A stretch of 13,397 nt of DNA, taken from positions 1-13,397 of the forward strand of contig CANQXB010000018.1 of the NCBI GenBank assembly GCA_947627805.1. The letters are read 5' to 3'. Numbering within the stretch: position 1 is the first letter of the stretch; every line of letters starts with the position of its first letter. Of this stretch, positions 1 through 6,628 are shown one piece after another. The position numbers were made by a program, and so were the translations under genes. The notes beneath the pieces were generated by a model. It was not told where the DNA came from. It worked only from the letters and a program-made list of their open reading frames with translations, and ran no database searches. This stretch comes from an uncultured Bacilli bacterium (GTDB taxonomy: Bacteria > Bacillota_I > Bacilli_A > RF39 > UBA660).

Positions 1-27
1 TTTTAAACTTTTATGCATCAATATCAT
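1..27 (-). CDS. N-terminal fragment of a leftward gene cut by the window edge
   Basis: Only the first nine codons are present (M-I-L-M-H-K-S-L-K), so the product cannot be identified. The start is chosen because an AAGGAGG ribosome binding site lies at 34-40, six bases before the ATG at 25-27; a second in-frame ATG at 16-18 is farther away. The gene is divergent from the tRNA gene and shares its upstream region. Its start is ATG with a full Shine-Dalgarno, unlike the ATA-start genes of the nearby mobile element, so it may belong to the host chromosome. That is inference. Confidence 0.5.
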
Positions 28-76
28 AATTAACCTCCTTCAACATAAAATTTATTATAATTAAGATATTACTTAA

Positions 77-105
77 TTGACATACCCCATATTTTAGGGT
101 AAAAT
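77..105 (+). promoter_or_regulatory. Sigma-A promoter of the tRNA-Cys gene
   Basis: A perfect -35 box TTGACA (77-82) and a -10 box TAAAAT (100-105) are separated by exactly 17 bases. Initiation would fall near 112, about 16 bases before the mature tRNA 5' end. Confidence 0.8.
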
Positions 106-127
106 ATTAATGTTATTTAATTAATTT

Positions 128-202
128 GGAGCCGTAGCCAAGTGGCTAAGGCACTGGTCTGCAACACCATTATCACCGGTTCAAATCCGGTCGGCTCCTC
201 CA
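128..202 (+). tRNA. tRNA-Cys, anticodon GCA
   Basis: The cloverleaf is clear: acceptor stem GGAGCCG (128-134) pairs with CGGCTCC (192-198), the T arm is ACCGG-TTCAAAT-CCGGT, and the anticodon loop CTGCAAC carries GCA at 161-163. The discriminator base is T/U (199), the identity mark of cysteine tRNA, and the CCA end is genomically encoded (200-202). One C-T mismatch closes the anticodon stem. It has its own promoter and terminator and stands immediately outside the mobile-element genes, with its 3' end facing them. Confidence 0.95.
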
Positions 203-217
203 ATTTTTAAGTATTTA

Positions 218-242
218 CTGGACAAAATCGTTCAGTTTTTTT
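218..242 (+). terminator. Rho-independent terminator of tRNA-Cys
   Basis: A 6-bp stem CTGGAC/GTTCAG (one G-U pair, 218-223 with 230-235) with a 6-base loop is followed by seven T residues. It ends the tRNA transcript 16 bases after the CCA end, just before the stop codon of the convergent ArdC-like gene. Confidence 0.75.
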
Positions 243-1201
243 AATATATTTTTATATTTTTAATGCTTTATATTCATCAGCATATAAGCCAAGATTTTCT
301 TCATACATTTTATTGTAATTATTAATTATTTTTTTGGAATAATTAACTATTGTATTAAAAGAATCCTCAATTTCTTTGAAGTCTTTTTCCTTACTCCAAG
401 AATAAAGATACATTTGCGAATAACTGCTTGTATCTAAACCTAAATATTTTGAAACAACATATGCAATGGATTCAGCCTCTGTTTCATATTGATTTCTATG
501 CTCTTGGTATTCCTTATTATTATTTTTTAAATGTTGATGAGCAAGTCCATGTGCGTATTCATGAATAATAACTTTTAATCGCATTAGATTACTTAACCCC
601 TGTTTTATTACTATAGTTTTGTTATCAATATCACAATATCCTTTAGCTCCTCCTTTTATATCTTCATATTTAACTTTAAAACCATCTTTATAAATAGCTT
701 TAATAAAGGTGTCTGCAATACCATCAGCTGATGGATTATCTAAAACTGGATTTAGTTCTTGCTCAATAACATCTAAAGGCATATTAGTTTGACTTGCATC
801 AAAGACTGTGCCAACTCTAAAATTAGATACTTTTTCTCTATATAAAGTAATAGAATAATCGTCTTTATCTTTATATTTTTTAAGTTCTTCTTCATTTAAC
901 ATATAAAGGGGTTTTATTTCAAAACCCCCATTGCCTTTGTCTATTTTAACAAATCTTAAAAAAGTTGGTATTAATATTTTTAAACCAACTTCATTTTTTT
1001 TAACTTTATATCCCATTTTAGAAAATGTTCTAAATGATGCTACATATTTAGCATTAGGATTTTGTAACCAAATTAGACATTGATTATTAAATGAATAATT
1101 ATTAAAGTTAATAATATTGTCTAAAAATCTTTTAATATCAGACTCATCTTTAAAACTATCAATAGCCTGTTTTTTTAAACTATTTAAGATATCTTTTACT
1201 T

Positions 1202-1210
1202 CATTATCTA
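1202..1210. repeat. Target-site duplication, left copy
   Basis: CATTATCTA lies directly outside the left end of the insertion sequence and is repeated identically at 2687-2695. A 9-bp duplication is within the size expected for ISAs1-family transposition. Confidence 0.9.
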
Positions 1211-1230
1211 CAGGATAAAGACATGAAAAA
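1211..1230 (+). repeat. IS terminal inverted repeat, left
   Basis: It reads inward as CAGGATAAAGACATGAAAAA and matches the right end at 19 of 20 positions. Confidence 0.9.
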
Positions 1231-1242
1231 TTTTAGTAGAGA

Positions 1243-1282
1243 GGATTAAAAACCGAAATTAAAAGGAATTTAATCCTTTTTT
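1243..1282 (-). terminator. Hairpin region downstream of the transposase gene
   Basis: Two alternative hairpins share this interval: GGATTAAA (1243-1250) with TTTAATCC (1269-1276), and AAAAGGA (1261-1267) with TCCTTTT (1274-1280). They lie 15 bases beyond the transposase stop inside the IS. The smaller one has a T-run on both strands, so it could end transcription leaving the transposase or entering the element from outside. Stems are short and AT-rich. Confidence 0.4.
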
Positions 1283-1296
1283 GACGAAAAAAACGA

Positions 1297-2532
1297 TTAA
1301 TGAGTAACAATGTTAAAAAGTCTTAAAATTTCTTTTTCAAAATTAATAGCCAAAAGATTTCTAATACTCGATAAGCTACAATGATAGACATCTTGGGCAT
1401 TTTTAATAATAGATAGAGCTAATTTTTTAGTAATTTGTAAATTAAATAAAGCATTTTTGTTCAAAGTGGTATTTTTATCAGAAGCAAAAGTATAATCAAG
1501 TTGCCAATGAAGTTTATTCTCAACGTTCCAATGGTTTCTAATTGCTTTAGAAAAAGAAGCAATATCATTAAACAAACTAGAAATATAATATCTTTTTTCA
1601 ATAGTTTTTTTACCATTGTGTTCAATGGTTTTTCTTACTAAACCAAATGAGTGTAAGGAAGGCCAAGAAGAAGAATCAAGGAACCAGTTAATATCTTCTG
1701 TTTGAAAATATTCATAAGTAATAACATTAGAATTTGCTTTTTCAGTTGAAATAGTGTAAGCAGATTTTAAACACCCAGCTTTAATCATATCTAATTTATC
1801 GTCATCAAAATATAGTTCTAAATCACTTAAAAAGGATGGATGATTAGCTTTTAAAGCAACTACATAATCAGCTTTAGCATCAATAACTGCTTTGACGTTT
1901 TCTTTTTGGGTATTCAAAGCATCCCAGGTAACAATAGCTCCTTTAGCATTTACCCTATTTAAAATAGTGGGAATGGTTGTTATTTCATTAGTTTTATCAT
2001 CAATCATTTCACTAGCAAGACACATTTGATAATTATTAGAATAAATGTTTAAAATATTTAAAGATTTAATGGCTTCCCGAAGTTCATTTTCATTTCTTTT
2101 ACTGCCATTATCGGTTTTACCATCAATAGATAATATATCTCTTTTCGATTTAAATAATTTAGTAATATTTTTACAAAATAGTACACAAATATCTTCAAAT
2201 TCTTGAGGACGAATAATAGCAAATACTCTTTCGTATGTTTTAGCTGAAGCAACCCCACCAGTCATTTTTAAAAATTGTCTAAAAAAATCATATTTAATTT
2301 CAACGAAATCATGAATTTCTTCCCAAGTATTTTGATTAGCTAAAATAGCAATAAAGGCAGTAATAACAATATCCCAAATTTTATAAACACGTTTTCCTTT
2401 TTGTCTAGAATCATATAAGGATTTTAGACTTTCTTTAAATTCAATAATAGCATTTTTATCAAAATCGTTTATACTGATTTCAAATTTTTTAAGTCTATCT
2501 CTAATCATTTTTCTAGTAATTCCAGTAGTCAT
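1297..2532 (-). CDS. ISAs1-family DDE transposase
   Basis: The 411-residue protein is full length for the family and catalyses movement of its host IS. The DDE triad can be placed: first Asp in SIDGKT (about D137), second in VTWDALNTQ (about D204), and Glu in HWNVENKLHWQLDYTF (about E338). These are the characteristic H-repeat/ISAs1 signatures. The ATG at 2532 has AGGTGA at 2540-2545, seven bases upstream. It is the only gene in the element and ends 86 bases from the left IS end. No frameshift or internal stop is seen, so it is probably active. Confidence 0.95.
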   Translation of the reverse strand: MTTGITRKMIRDRLKKFEISINDFDKNAIIEFKESLKSLYDSRQKGKRVYKIWDIVITAFIAILANQNTWEEIHDFVEIKYDFFRQFLKMTGGVASAKTYERVFAIIRPQEFEDICVLFCKNITKLFKSKRDILSIDGKTDNGSKRNENELREAIKSLNILNIYSNNYQMCLASEMIDDKTNEITTIPTILNRVNAKGAIVTWDALNTQKENVKAVIDAKADYVVALKANHPSFLSDLELYFDDDKLDMIKAGCLKSAYTISTEKANSNVITYEYFQTEDINWFLDSSSWPSLHSFGLVRKTIEHNGKKTIEKRYYISSLFNDIASFSKAIRNHWNVENKLHWQLDYTFASDKNTTLNKNALFNLQITKKLALSIIKNAQDVYHCSLSSIRNLLAINFEKEILRLFNIVTH

Positions 2533-2666
2533 TATTTTATCACCTAAAATAAGAATACATTATTTACATATTTTTTACTAGATTATTCTCATTTTTTTAT
2601 AACTTTTATTTAATTTTTATTTTCTTTTTATCGATTTTATTTGCCTGTCAATTCTTTTTTTATATT

Positions 2667-2686
2667 TTTTTCATGTCTTTGTCCTG
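2667..2686 (-). repeat. IS terminal inverted repeat, right
   Basis: Read inward on the minus strand it is CAGGACAAAGACATGAAAAA. It matches the left end except at position 6. Confidence 0.9.
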
Positions 2687-2695
2687 CATTATCTA
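2687..2695. repeat. Target-site duplication, right copy
   Basis: CATTATCTA abuts the right IS end and is identical to 1202-1210. The nine bases belong to the split ArdC-like gene, where they encode part of the Leu-Asp-Asn segment. Confidence 0.9.
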
Positions 2696-2794
2696 ATTTT
2701 TCTTTCTCATTTTTATCTTTTGTATTTTTAGATTTAAAACTTAAATCTGCAATTTGTTTTATTTGTTCTTGTATAATTATTAATATTCCTCCTC

Positions 2795-3049
2795 TTATAT
2801 ATCGATATCTATATCATAATCGTTATAGATATCATAACTTTGGTCTACTGGCTCAATGTATTCATACATTATTGATAAAGCCTCTTCATAACTTTTAGAG
2901 CTTGTAATTCTGTCAGTCATTTCTTGGGCTTTATCATAATATCCAGCATTTTTTAATGCACGTCTACATATACCAATCAAATTATAAACATTTCCATTAG
3001 CTCCAATAATTGGGGCTTTAGGTTTTTTAATATTATTTTCAGTTTTTAT
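2795..3049 (-). CDS. Small conserved ICE protein, 84 aa, ATA start
   Basis: I recognise the type (PKAPIIGANGNVYNLIGICRRALKNAG, broken here as PKAPIIGANGN and LIGICRRALKNAG) as a small protein common in Firmicutes conjugative elements, but know no function. The core is followed by a segment with TDRITSSKSYEEAL and an EYIEPVD motif, then a repetitive Asp/Ile-rich tail. The only ATG/GTG/TTG-type start is a TTG after residue 23 with no ribosome binding site. AGGAGG at 3058-3063 is eight bases before ATA at 3047-3049, and reading from it gives the full PKAPIIGANGN region. The ATA overlaps the stop of the preceding gene as ATAA, suggesting translational coupling. The gene is sixth of seven in the operon; the ArdC-like gene follows at once. 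Confidence 0.8.
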   Translation of the reverse strand: MKTENNIKKPKAPIIGANGNVYNLIGICRRALKNAGYYDKAQEMTDRITSSKSYEEALSIMYEYIEPVDQSYDIYNDYDIDIDI

Positions 3050-3441
3050 AAAAAATCCCTCCTAATATCTATACTTTCGTCTTTATCAATATTGAGTATA
3101 TATTTGTTATAACCATCAGGGTTATAATATTTTAATTTTTCTAAATCAACACGATAGCAATCGTATTTTCCCATATTATAATTAATTGTATAAAGATATT
3201 CTGCAAGAATTCCATACTCAATTAATTGATTTTTAACTTCGGTACTCATATCACCATTAATAAATACATTATCTCTTTCAAATAAACTATATCCGGGTAA
3301 ATTTATAGTTATATCATCAAAAGGCTCTTCCTCAGTATACAATCCTAAATACAATCTATGATTATAAGGATATTCGCCAATGTTTAAATAACAATCATAA
3401 GTTTCGTCGAATAACGTGATTCTCATTTTTGGTTTTTCTAT
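3046..3441 (-). CDS. DUF4313-like protein, 131 aa, ATA start
   Basis: A soluble acidic protein of unknown function. The run of features LYLGLYTEEEPFDDITINLPGY, broken here as LYLGLYTEEEP and ITINLPGY, followed by NVFINGDMSTEVKNQLIEYG, resembles the DUF4313 family of conjugative elements; the match is from memory and moderate. An internal ATG at 3424-3426 is 22 bases from the nearest Shine-Dalgarno, too far. ATA at 3439-3441 is seven bases after AGGAGG (3449-3454) and is in frame, adding M-E-K-P-K before that Met. The Shine-Dalgarno overlaps the TAG stop of the gene before it, and its own TAA overlaps the ATA of the next gene. Confidence 0.72.
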   Translation of the reverse strand: MEKPKMRITLFDETYDCYLNIGEYPYNHRLYLGLYTEEEPFDDITINLPGYSLFERDNVFINGDMSTEVKNQLIEYGILAEYLYTINYNMGKYDCYRVDLEKLKYYNPDGYNKYILNIDKDESIDIRRDFL

Positions 3442-3452
3442 ATTAATCCCTC

Positions 3453-3797
3453 CTAAATTTTTATATCTTCTAAATATCCGTTATCTATATAATCAGACAA
3501 CCACATTGCACCAAAATCATATCTTATTTTTAATCTAAAAATTGCTAGTTTTGACATGTTAATATTTTTATTATTAAGTGGGAATGCTAAATTAATTAAA
3601 TCTTGATTTTTAAAACAATATACTTTCTCAAAAGAAAAATCTTTACTAATAATATTTTCATCTTTTAGCATATTTGTAAATCCATCAACCCATTCGGTTA
3701 AATCCCCACCACAGCCTTGTAATATTAAATATTCGCCATCTTTTCTTAAATCTTTTACATCTTCACTTGATATATTTTGTATTTCATATTTTGTTAT
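3453..3797 (-). CDS. Conserved ICE protein with LILQGCGGD motif, 114 aa, ATA start
   Basis: This matches a small family I recall from Firmicutes conjugative elements, with hallmark LILQGCGGDLTEWVDG near residues 24-39 and a second conserved part ending in GAMWLSDYI near the C terminus. No function is known to me. The only canonical start in the frame, ATG at 3671, would delete the hallmark motif entirely. AGGAGG at 3806-3811 is eight bases before ATA at 3795-3797; reading from ATA gives the family N terminus (M-T-K-Y-E-I-Q-N). This is one of the strongest cases for ATA initiation because the conserved domain itself requires the extension. It is fourth in the operon. Confidence 0.82.
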   Translation of the reverse strand: MTKYEIQNISSEDVKDLRKDGEYLILQGCGGDLTEWVDGFTNMLKDENIISKDFSFEKVYCFKNQDLINLAFPLNNKNINMSKLAIFRLKIRYDFGAMWLSDYIDNGYLEDIKI

Positions 3798-3811
3798 AAA
3801 TTATTCCTCCT

Positions 3812-4231
3812 TTAAATATTTATTTTTTTATTTTTATAATAGACATTTTTAACCCTATTAAATATAACCTTATCAGATAGGTTGGGGTAGTAGGATTTGA
3901 TAATATCCACTATATTTTCATATTCGCCAGTATAATAACACTCATGATTAGTTAACTCATCATTTATTAAATCTTCCATTTTTATTTTACTAGCAAAATC
4001 CTGCCTCATTTTAGGCAAAGTTTTTTCAAAAAATTTTTTGTATTTATTTTTATTAGATTTATGAATATATGCACCAGCCCCTGCTGAAATATATTCAGAG
4101 TCAGGTGCGTTTTTATGAGTTTTATTTTTGTCAAATTGCTCTTTATTAAGAGCCCAAAAAACTCCAATTTTTTTAAACTCATTATCAAATTTTTCATCAA
4201 ATTTTCCTTTTAATATATAATATTTTTCTAT
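3812..4231 (-). CDS. DUF7659-like protein, 139 aa, ATA start
   Basis: A soluble protein resembling the DUF7659 family by its ordered landmarks: FWALNKEQF near 25-33, SAGAGAYIHKSN near 49-60, a KFFEKTLPKMRQDF helix, and LTNHECYYTGEYE in the second half. Function is unknown. Canonical starts lie only in the second half (TTG at 4018 or ATG shortly after), which would remove the first two landmarks. AGGAGG at 4240-4245 is eight bases before ATA at 4229-4231, which opens the whole domain. The Shine-Dalgarno overlaps the TAG stop of the DUF4314 gene (TAGGAGG), implying coupled translation. It is third in the operon. Confidence 0.8.
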   Translation of the reverse strand: MEKYYILKGKFDEKFDNEFKKIGVFWALNKEQFDKNKTHKNAPDSEYISAGAGAYIHKSNKNKYKKFFEKTLPKMRQDFASKIKMEDLINDELTNHECYYTGEYENIVDIIKSYYPNLSDKVIFNRVKNVYYKNKKINI

Positions 4232-4243
4232 TTTTTATTCCTC

Positions 4244-5014
4244 CTATATTCTAATGTCTTTTCTTAAATCTTCTATATATAAAACAATTCTTTCAAAGCA
4301 ATTCTCTTTAGATGGGTTAAACTTCTCCATATTATTACTATCATCTTTATAAACTCCAATCCACCTATCGCTCTCATGTTCAATAAAAATATTTTGTCCA
4401 ATGCCATCTATATGATAAATAACAAGAGGTAAATTTTCATAATAAACTGATAGAGAATATTTTTCTTTTAATTTAGAAATAACATTGTCTCTATGTTCGT
4501 CTTTATGATAGTAGTAAAAATCTTTATAATTATAAGAGTCTTCTCGTATATCCTTAAAAGGGTCAGCATCTTCATCATCAACTTTAAATTTATAATTATT
4601 TATGAATTTATCATAATCCATAATGGTATCATCAGATCCATCAGAGTTTCCCTCAAAAACTTTAACCTTATTTTTATTTAGAATAAAAGATGCAACACCT
4701 GTGTTTTTTGTTTTGTTGTTATAAGTAAATAATAATAAATTATCATTATCATCAAGCCTCTTTCTTGCTTTTTCTAATTCTTTTAAAGCAGGATTTGGCC
4801 TTTTAATAACTTTGAATTTATCTGCATCGGCAATTAAGCCAAGAGATGAGCCATTATCCCATTTTATAAAAATAGTACCAATGTCATCTATGTATTCAAC
4901 AATTCCATGAGTACCAGATGGTACAGGTTGGGGGTCTACCATATTAATAAGTTCTATTTCAGTACCTTTTGGGTATTGTTTTTTGATATTTGTTACTTTA
5001 TTTTCATCAATCAT
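4244..5014 (-). CDS. DUF4314-domain protein, 256 aa
   Basis: The first 70 residues carry the DUF4314 signature: KKQYPKGTEIELINMVDPQ, PVPSGTHGIVEYIDDIGTI and KWDNGSSLGLI. This is a small beta-rich domain common in Firmicutes conjugative elements, with no established function. The remaining 180 residues, Asp- and Tyr-rich and ending in a FERIVLYIEDLRKDI helix, are an extension I do not recognise. Unlike its neighbours this gene starts with ATG (5012-5014) after a shorter AGGAG at 5021-5025, six bases away, which overlaps the TAG stop of the preceding gene. It is second in the operon and the only operon member with a canonical start. Confidence 0.88.
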   Translation of the reverse strand: MIDENKVTNIKKQYPKGTEIELINMVDPQPVPSGTHGIVEYIDDIGTIFIKWDNGSSLGLIADADKFKVIKRPNPALKELEKARKRLDDNDNLLLFTYNNKTKNTGVASFILNKNKVKVFEGNSDGSDDTIMDYDKFINNYKFKVDDEDADPFKDIREDSYNYKDFYYYHKDEHRDNVISKLKEKYSLSVYYENLPLVIYHIDGIGQNIFIEHESDRWIGVYKDDSNNMEKFNPSKENCFERIVLYIEDLRKDIRI

Positions 5015-5023
5015 ATTTTACTC

Positions 5024-5731
5024 CTATACACTCATACCCATATCGATTTCATAATCAATTTGAGCATCTATAAAATCTTTAAGTTTATTTTGCATACCTA
5101 ACATTAGAGTAGTATTACTAGTTAAATCAGGATTCCATTTTTCAAAAGATAAGTTTTCATAATCATCTCGTATATCATCTGTGTATTTTGAATATCTTAA
5201 ACCTAAATTACCATTGTCAATAATCAAATCACAAAAATATAAATTATTTATATCTTCAAATGTTGCTAGGTCATAATAATCCTCATATTCTAAATCCTTT
5301 GCATCTAATGATATGCGTTTTATTTCATTAAGATTTTTATGCATTTTAAATCTTACAACATAGTCTTCAGTAAAATGTTTTGAAAAACTTTTTTTAATAA
5401 CATTGAAAGCATAATTTACTGCTGAATTGTAATCTTCATATTTAAAATATTTTGCTGATTTCCAAGCAATGTCATTAAACATATCATTTATATCAGCACA
5501 AGAACGGTCGGCTATTACTAGCATAATATCATCACTACTTCGAGCTTCACAAGCCCAAATTAATAATTCGTCATCATCATCATAAATGTATAGCACCAAT
5601 CCTTGTTCTCGACAATTGTTAAATGTTCTATAATACCCCTCTAAATCAGTAATAGTAGGCTCTAACCTTTCCTCTAATTTTTTAAAAAATGTTTCACTAA
5701 CTTTTAAACTTCTATTTTTTTCAAATACTAT
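5024..5731 (-). CDS. Unrecognised acidic protein, 235 aa, first gene of the ICE operon, ATA start
   Basis: I do not recognise this protein. It is soluble, without signal peptide or membrane segment, with an Asp cluster after VLYIY, a helical middle part, and a C-terminal LGLRYSKYTDDIRDDYENLSF region. The first canonical start in the frame is TTG/GTG near 5599, 44 codons in and without a ribosome binding site. A full AAGGAGG (AGGAGG at 5739-5744) is seven bases before ATA at 5729-5731, which opens the frame through M-V-F-E-K-N-R-S-L-K. It heads the operon, so its ATA cannot depend on coupling to an upstream ORF. A terminator-like hairpin lies 28 bases upstream in the leader. Confidence 0.72.
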   Translation of the reverse strand: MVFEKNRSLKVSETFFKKLEERLEPTITDLEGYYRTFNNCREQGLVLYIYDDDDELLIWACEARSSDDIMLVIADRSCADINDMFNDIAWKSAKYFKYEDYNSAVNYAFNVIKKSFSKHFTEDYVVRFKMHKNLNEIKRISLDAKDLEYEDYYDLATFEDINNLYFCDLIIDNGNLGLRYSKYTDDIRDDYENLSFEKWNPDLTSNTTLMLGMQNKLKDFIDAQIDYEIDMGMSV

Positions 5732-5758
5732 ATAAATTCCTCCTTCAATTTTTTGTAT

Positions 5759-5790
5759 TAAAAAAAGATTACCAATTTCTTGATAATCTT
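5759..5790 (-). terminator. Terminator-like hairpin in the leader of the ICE operon
   Basis: On the minus strand AAGATTA (5784-5790) pairs with TAATCTT (5765-5771), loop 12 bases, followed by a run of T through about 5761. It points toward the operon and lies between any distal promoter and the first gene's Shine-Dalgarno. It may be an attenuator, or a terminator for transcription arriving from the right. Confidence 0.5.
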
Positions 5791-5804
5791 AATTACATAA
5801 ATTA

Positions 5805-5833
5805 CTATTTAATTAGTTCATTAAAAATGTCAA
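5805..5833 (-). promoter_or_regulatory. Candidate promoter for the leftward ICE operon
   Basis: A perfect TTGACA lies on the minus strand at 5828-5833, but at 17-bp spacing the -10 is only AAATAG (5805-5810). It is placed upstream of the leader hairpin and in the right direction. The poor -10 makes this tentative. Confidence 0.3.
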
Positions 5834-5859
5834 AACATATTAAAAATCGGCACTTTTAA

Positions 5860-5888
5860 TTGACAACAAACGTTATCCTTATTAAAAT
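5860..5888 (+). promoter_or_regulatory. Sigma-A promoter of the rightward small-protein gene
   Basis: TTGACA (5860-5865) and TAAAAT (5883-5888) are separated by exactly 17 bases, the same boxes and spacing as the tRNA-Cys promoter. The start would be near 5895, leaving a leader of about 55 bases before the GTG at 5951. Confidence 0.8.
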
Positions 5889-5950
5889 GATAATATCATA
5901 TATTTAAAAAACAACAAAAATATTTAATAGGGTAGAAACGGAGTAAGCGA

Positions 5951-6358
5951 GTGAAAAAAAGTGTTATTATTTTAATATTGTTATTATCATTATTTTTATT
6001 TATCATAGTGTTATATTTTACTACATCCAAAAACAAAATGAACTTAAATGAGTGTTATGGTAATAATATTGCTGAATGGGTATACACCACTGGAGAGCTA
6101 GAATACGATACGTGCGTTGATAAAAACAATAAAATATTATTTAAGAATTATAAAAATGCTTTAAAGAAAATTATTGAAACTAAGGGTAGCACTTTAGAAT
6201 ATATTAAATCGGAAATAAATGAAGATGAAATAAACGAAAAAAATTATAATAAATACAAAGATTACTGCTTAAAACAAGTAAATGAAGAAAGTACATATTA
6301 CAAAGATTGCGAATTTATTATACACTTTACGGAAGTATTTAACAATAACTTTAAATAA
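5951..6358 (+). CDS. Signal-anchored small protein with four cysteines, 135 aa
   Basis: The protein begins MKKSV and has one hydrophobic segment at about residues 4-25 (I/L/F-rich), then a polar Lys-, Asn- and Glu-rich domain that should lie outside the membrane. It has four Cys (in NECYG, DTCVD, DYCLK and KDCEF), possibly two disulphides. No lipobox is seen and I do not recognise the family. The GTG start is supported by GGAG at 5940-5943, seven bases upstream, and by a strong promoter. It is transcribed alone, divergently from the ICE operon, and points toward the remnant at 6427-6522. It is probably cargo. Confidence 0.75.
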   Translation: MKKSVIILILLLSLFLFIIVLYFTTSKNKMNLNECYGNNIAEWVYTTGELEYDTCVDKNNKILFKNYKNALKKIIETKGSTLEYIKSEINEDEINEKNYNKYKDYCLKQVNEESTYYKDCEFIIHFTEVFNNNFK

Positions 6359-6426
6359 AGCATTAATTAGCATAATATAGTACTTTTTTATCAATAATAA
6401 ATTTAATATAATATCTTATTCATAAT

Positions 6427-6522
6427 TCATTTATAAGCATCTTTTAAATCATTTTAAAGATTAAAATCAGTATTACCATTATCCGTAGTTTTGACAATAT
6501 AACTTTTTATTTTAGTTAAATT
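6427..6522 (-). pseudogene. Decayed duplicate of the 3' end of the VanZ-family gene
   Basis: The minus strand reads N-L-T-K-I-K-S-Y-I-V-K-T-T-D-N-G-N, then D-F-N-L-stop-N-D-L-K-D-A-Y-K-stop. This matches two separate pieces of the C terminus of the VanZ-domain protein at 8020-9669. Relative to that gene 129 bp (43 codons) are missing between short repeats of the form TATTAYCATTA, one Gln codon has become TAA, and the final Cys has become Tyr. Similarity continues past the stop to about 6385. It is clearly a non-functional remnant. The sequence between it and the anti-sigma-like gene holds only the short ORF described next; 6359-6385 shows nothing recognisable. Confidence 0.85.
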
Positions 6523-6602
6523 TTTACAATACTTCCTAAAACAATTATTAAGATAACTACACCAACAATTATTTTAACACTATAGTTTCCTTTTTCATTC
6601 AA
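6516..6602 (-). CDS. Possible 28-aa membrane peptide or gene remnant
   Basis: A TTG-started frame encodes a short polar N terminus (L-N-E-K-G-N-Y-S) and one strongly hydrophobic helix (VKIIVGVVILIIVLGSIV). No ribosome binding site is seen. The stop lies inside the VanZ-gene remnant, so this may be the N-terminal scrap of a gene fused to the remnant by deletion. It could also be a small membrane protein expressed after the anti-sigma-like gene. Confidence 0.25.
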   Translation of the reverse strand: MNEKGNYSVKIIVGVVILIIVLGSIVKI

Positions 6603-6628
6603 TTTAATAATTCGTAGCTTGTTATTTA

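Larger units (their letters stand above)
1211..2686 (-). mobile_element. Complete ISAs1-family insertion sequence, 1476 bp
   Basis: The element is bounded by terminal inverted repeats of 20 bp with one mismatch: 1211-1230 reads CAGGATAAAGACATGAAAAA, and the complement of 2667-2686 reads CAGGACAAAGACATGAAAAA. Ends beginning with CAGG are typical of the ISAs1 family. It holds one intact transposase gene on the minus strand and is flanked by a perfect 9-bp target duplication. The perfect duplication and intact transposase suggest a recent, possibly still mobile insertion. It splits the ArdC-like gene of the conjugative operon. Confidence 0.92.
252..2780 (-). pseudogene. ArdC-like ssDNA-binding/zincin gene, interrupted by an ISAs1-family element
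   Basis: This is the last gene of the leftward operon. Its 5' piece is 2687-2780 and its 3' piece 252-1210; removing the IS and one copy of the 9-bp target duplication gives one uninterrupted frame of 347 residues. The joined protein has an ArdC-N type ssDNA-binding region (about residues 65-110, with YSFNNQ, QNPNAKYVASF and MGYKVKKNEVG) and a C-terminal zincin-like metallopeptidase region with HEYAH at about 245-249 and a downstream ETEAESIAY segment that may supply the third zinc ligand. ArdC-type proteins are known anti-restriction or ssDNA-protection factors of conjugative elements; the role here is inferred from that. The start appears to be ATA at 2778-2780, seven bases after AGGAGG; no canonical start exists near it. 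After insertion the 5' piece runs 20 codons from the target site into the IS end and stops at about 2638-2640. The 3' piece could only be made from the internal ATG at 1016, which lacks the first part of the DNA-binding domain. Confidence 0.85.

Noticed and set aside
2641..2898. 85-codon plus-strand frame across the right IS end
   Set aside because: It runs antisense through the IS terminus, the ArdC-like 5' piece and the 84-aa gene, has no ribosome binding site and gives a low-complexity protein.
4006..4200. 64-codon minus-strand frame inside the DUF7659-like gene
   Set aside because: It is in another frame of the gene, which is better explained by the in-frame ATA-started reading of 3812-4231 with conserved landmarks.
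4493..5101. Plus-strand frames opposite the DUF4314 gene and the first operon gene
   Set aside because: They are hydrophobic low-complexity products of AT-rich antisense sequence, without ribosome binding sites.
2778..5731. Systematic sequencing error turning ATG into ATA
   Set aside because: The bases around the seven ATA sites share no motif, while other ATG codons in similar contexts are intact and the same pattern recurs 7.5 kb away at virD4. Read-level inspection would still be worthwhile.
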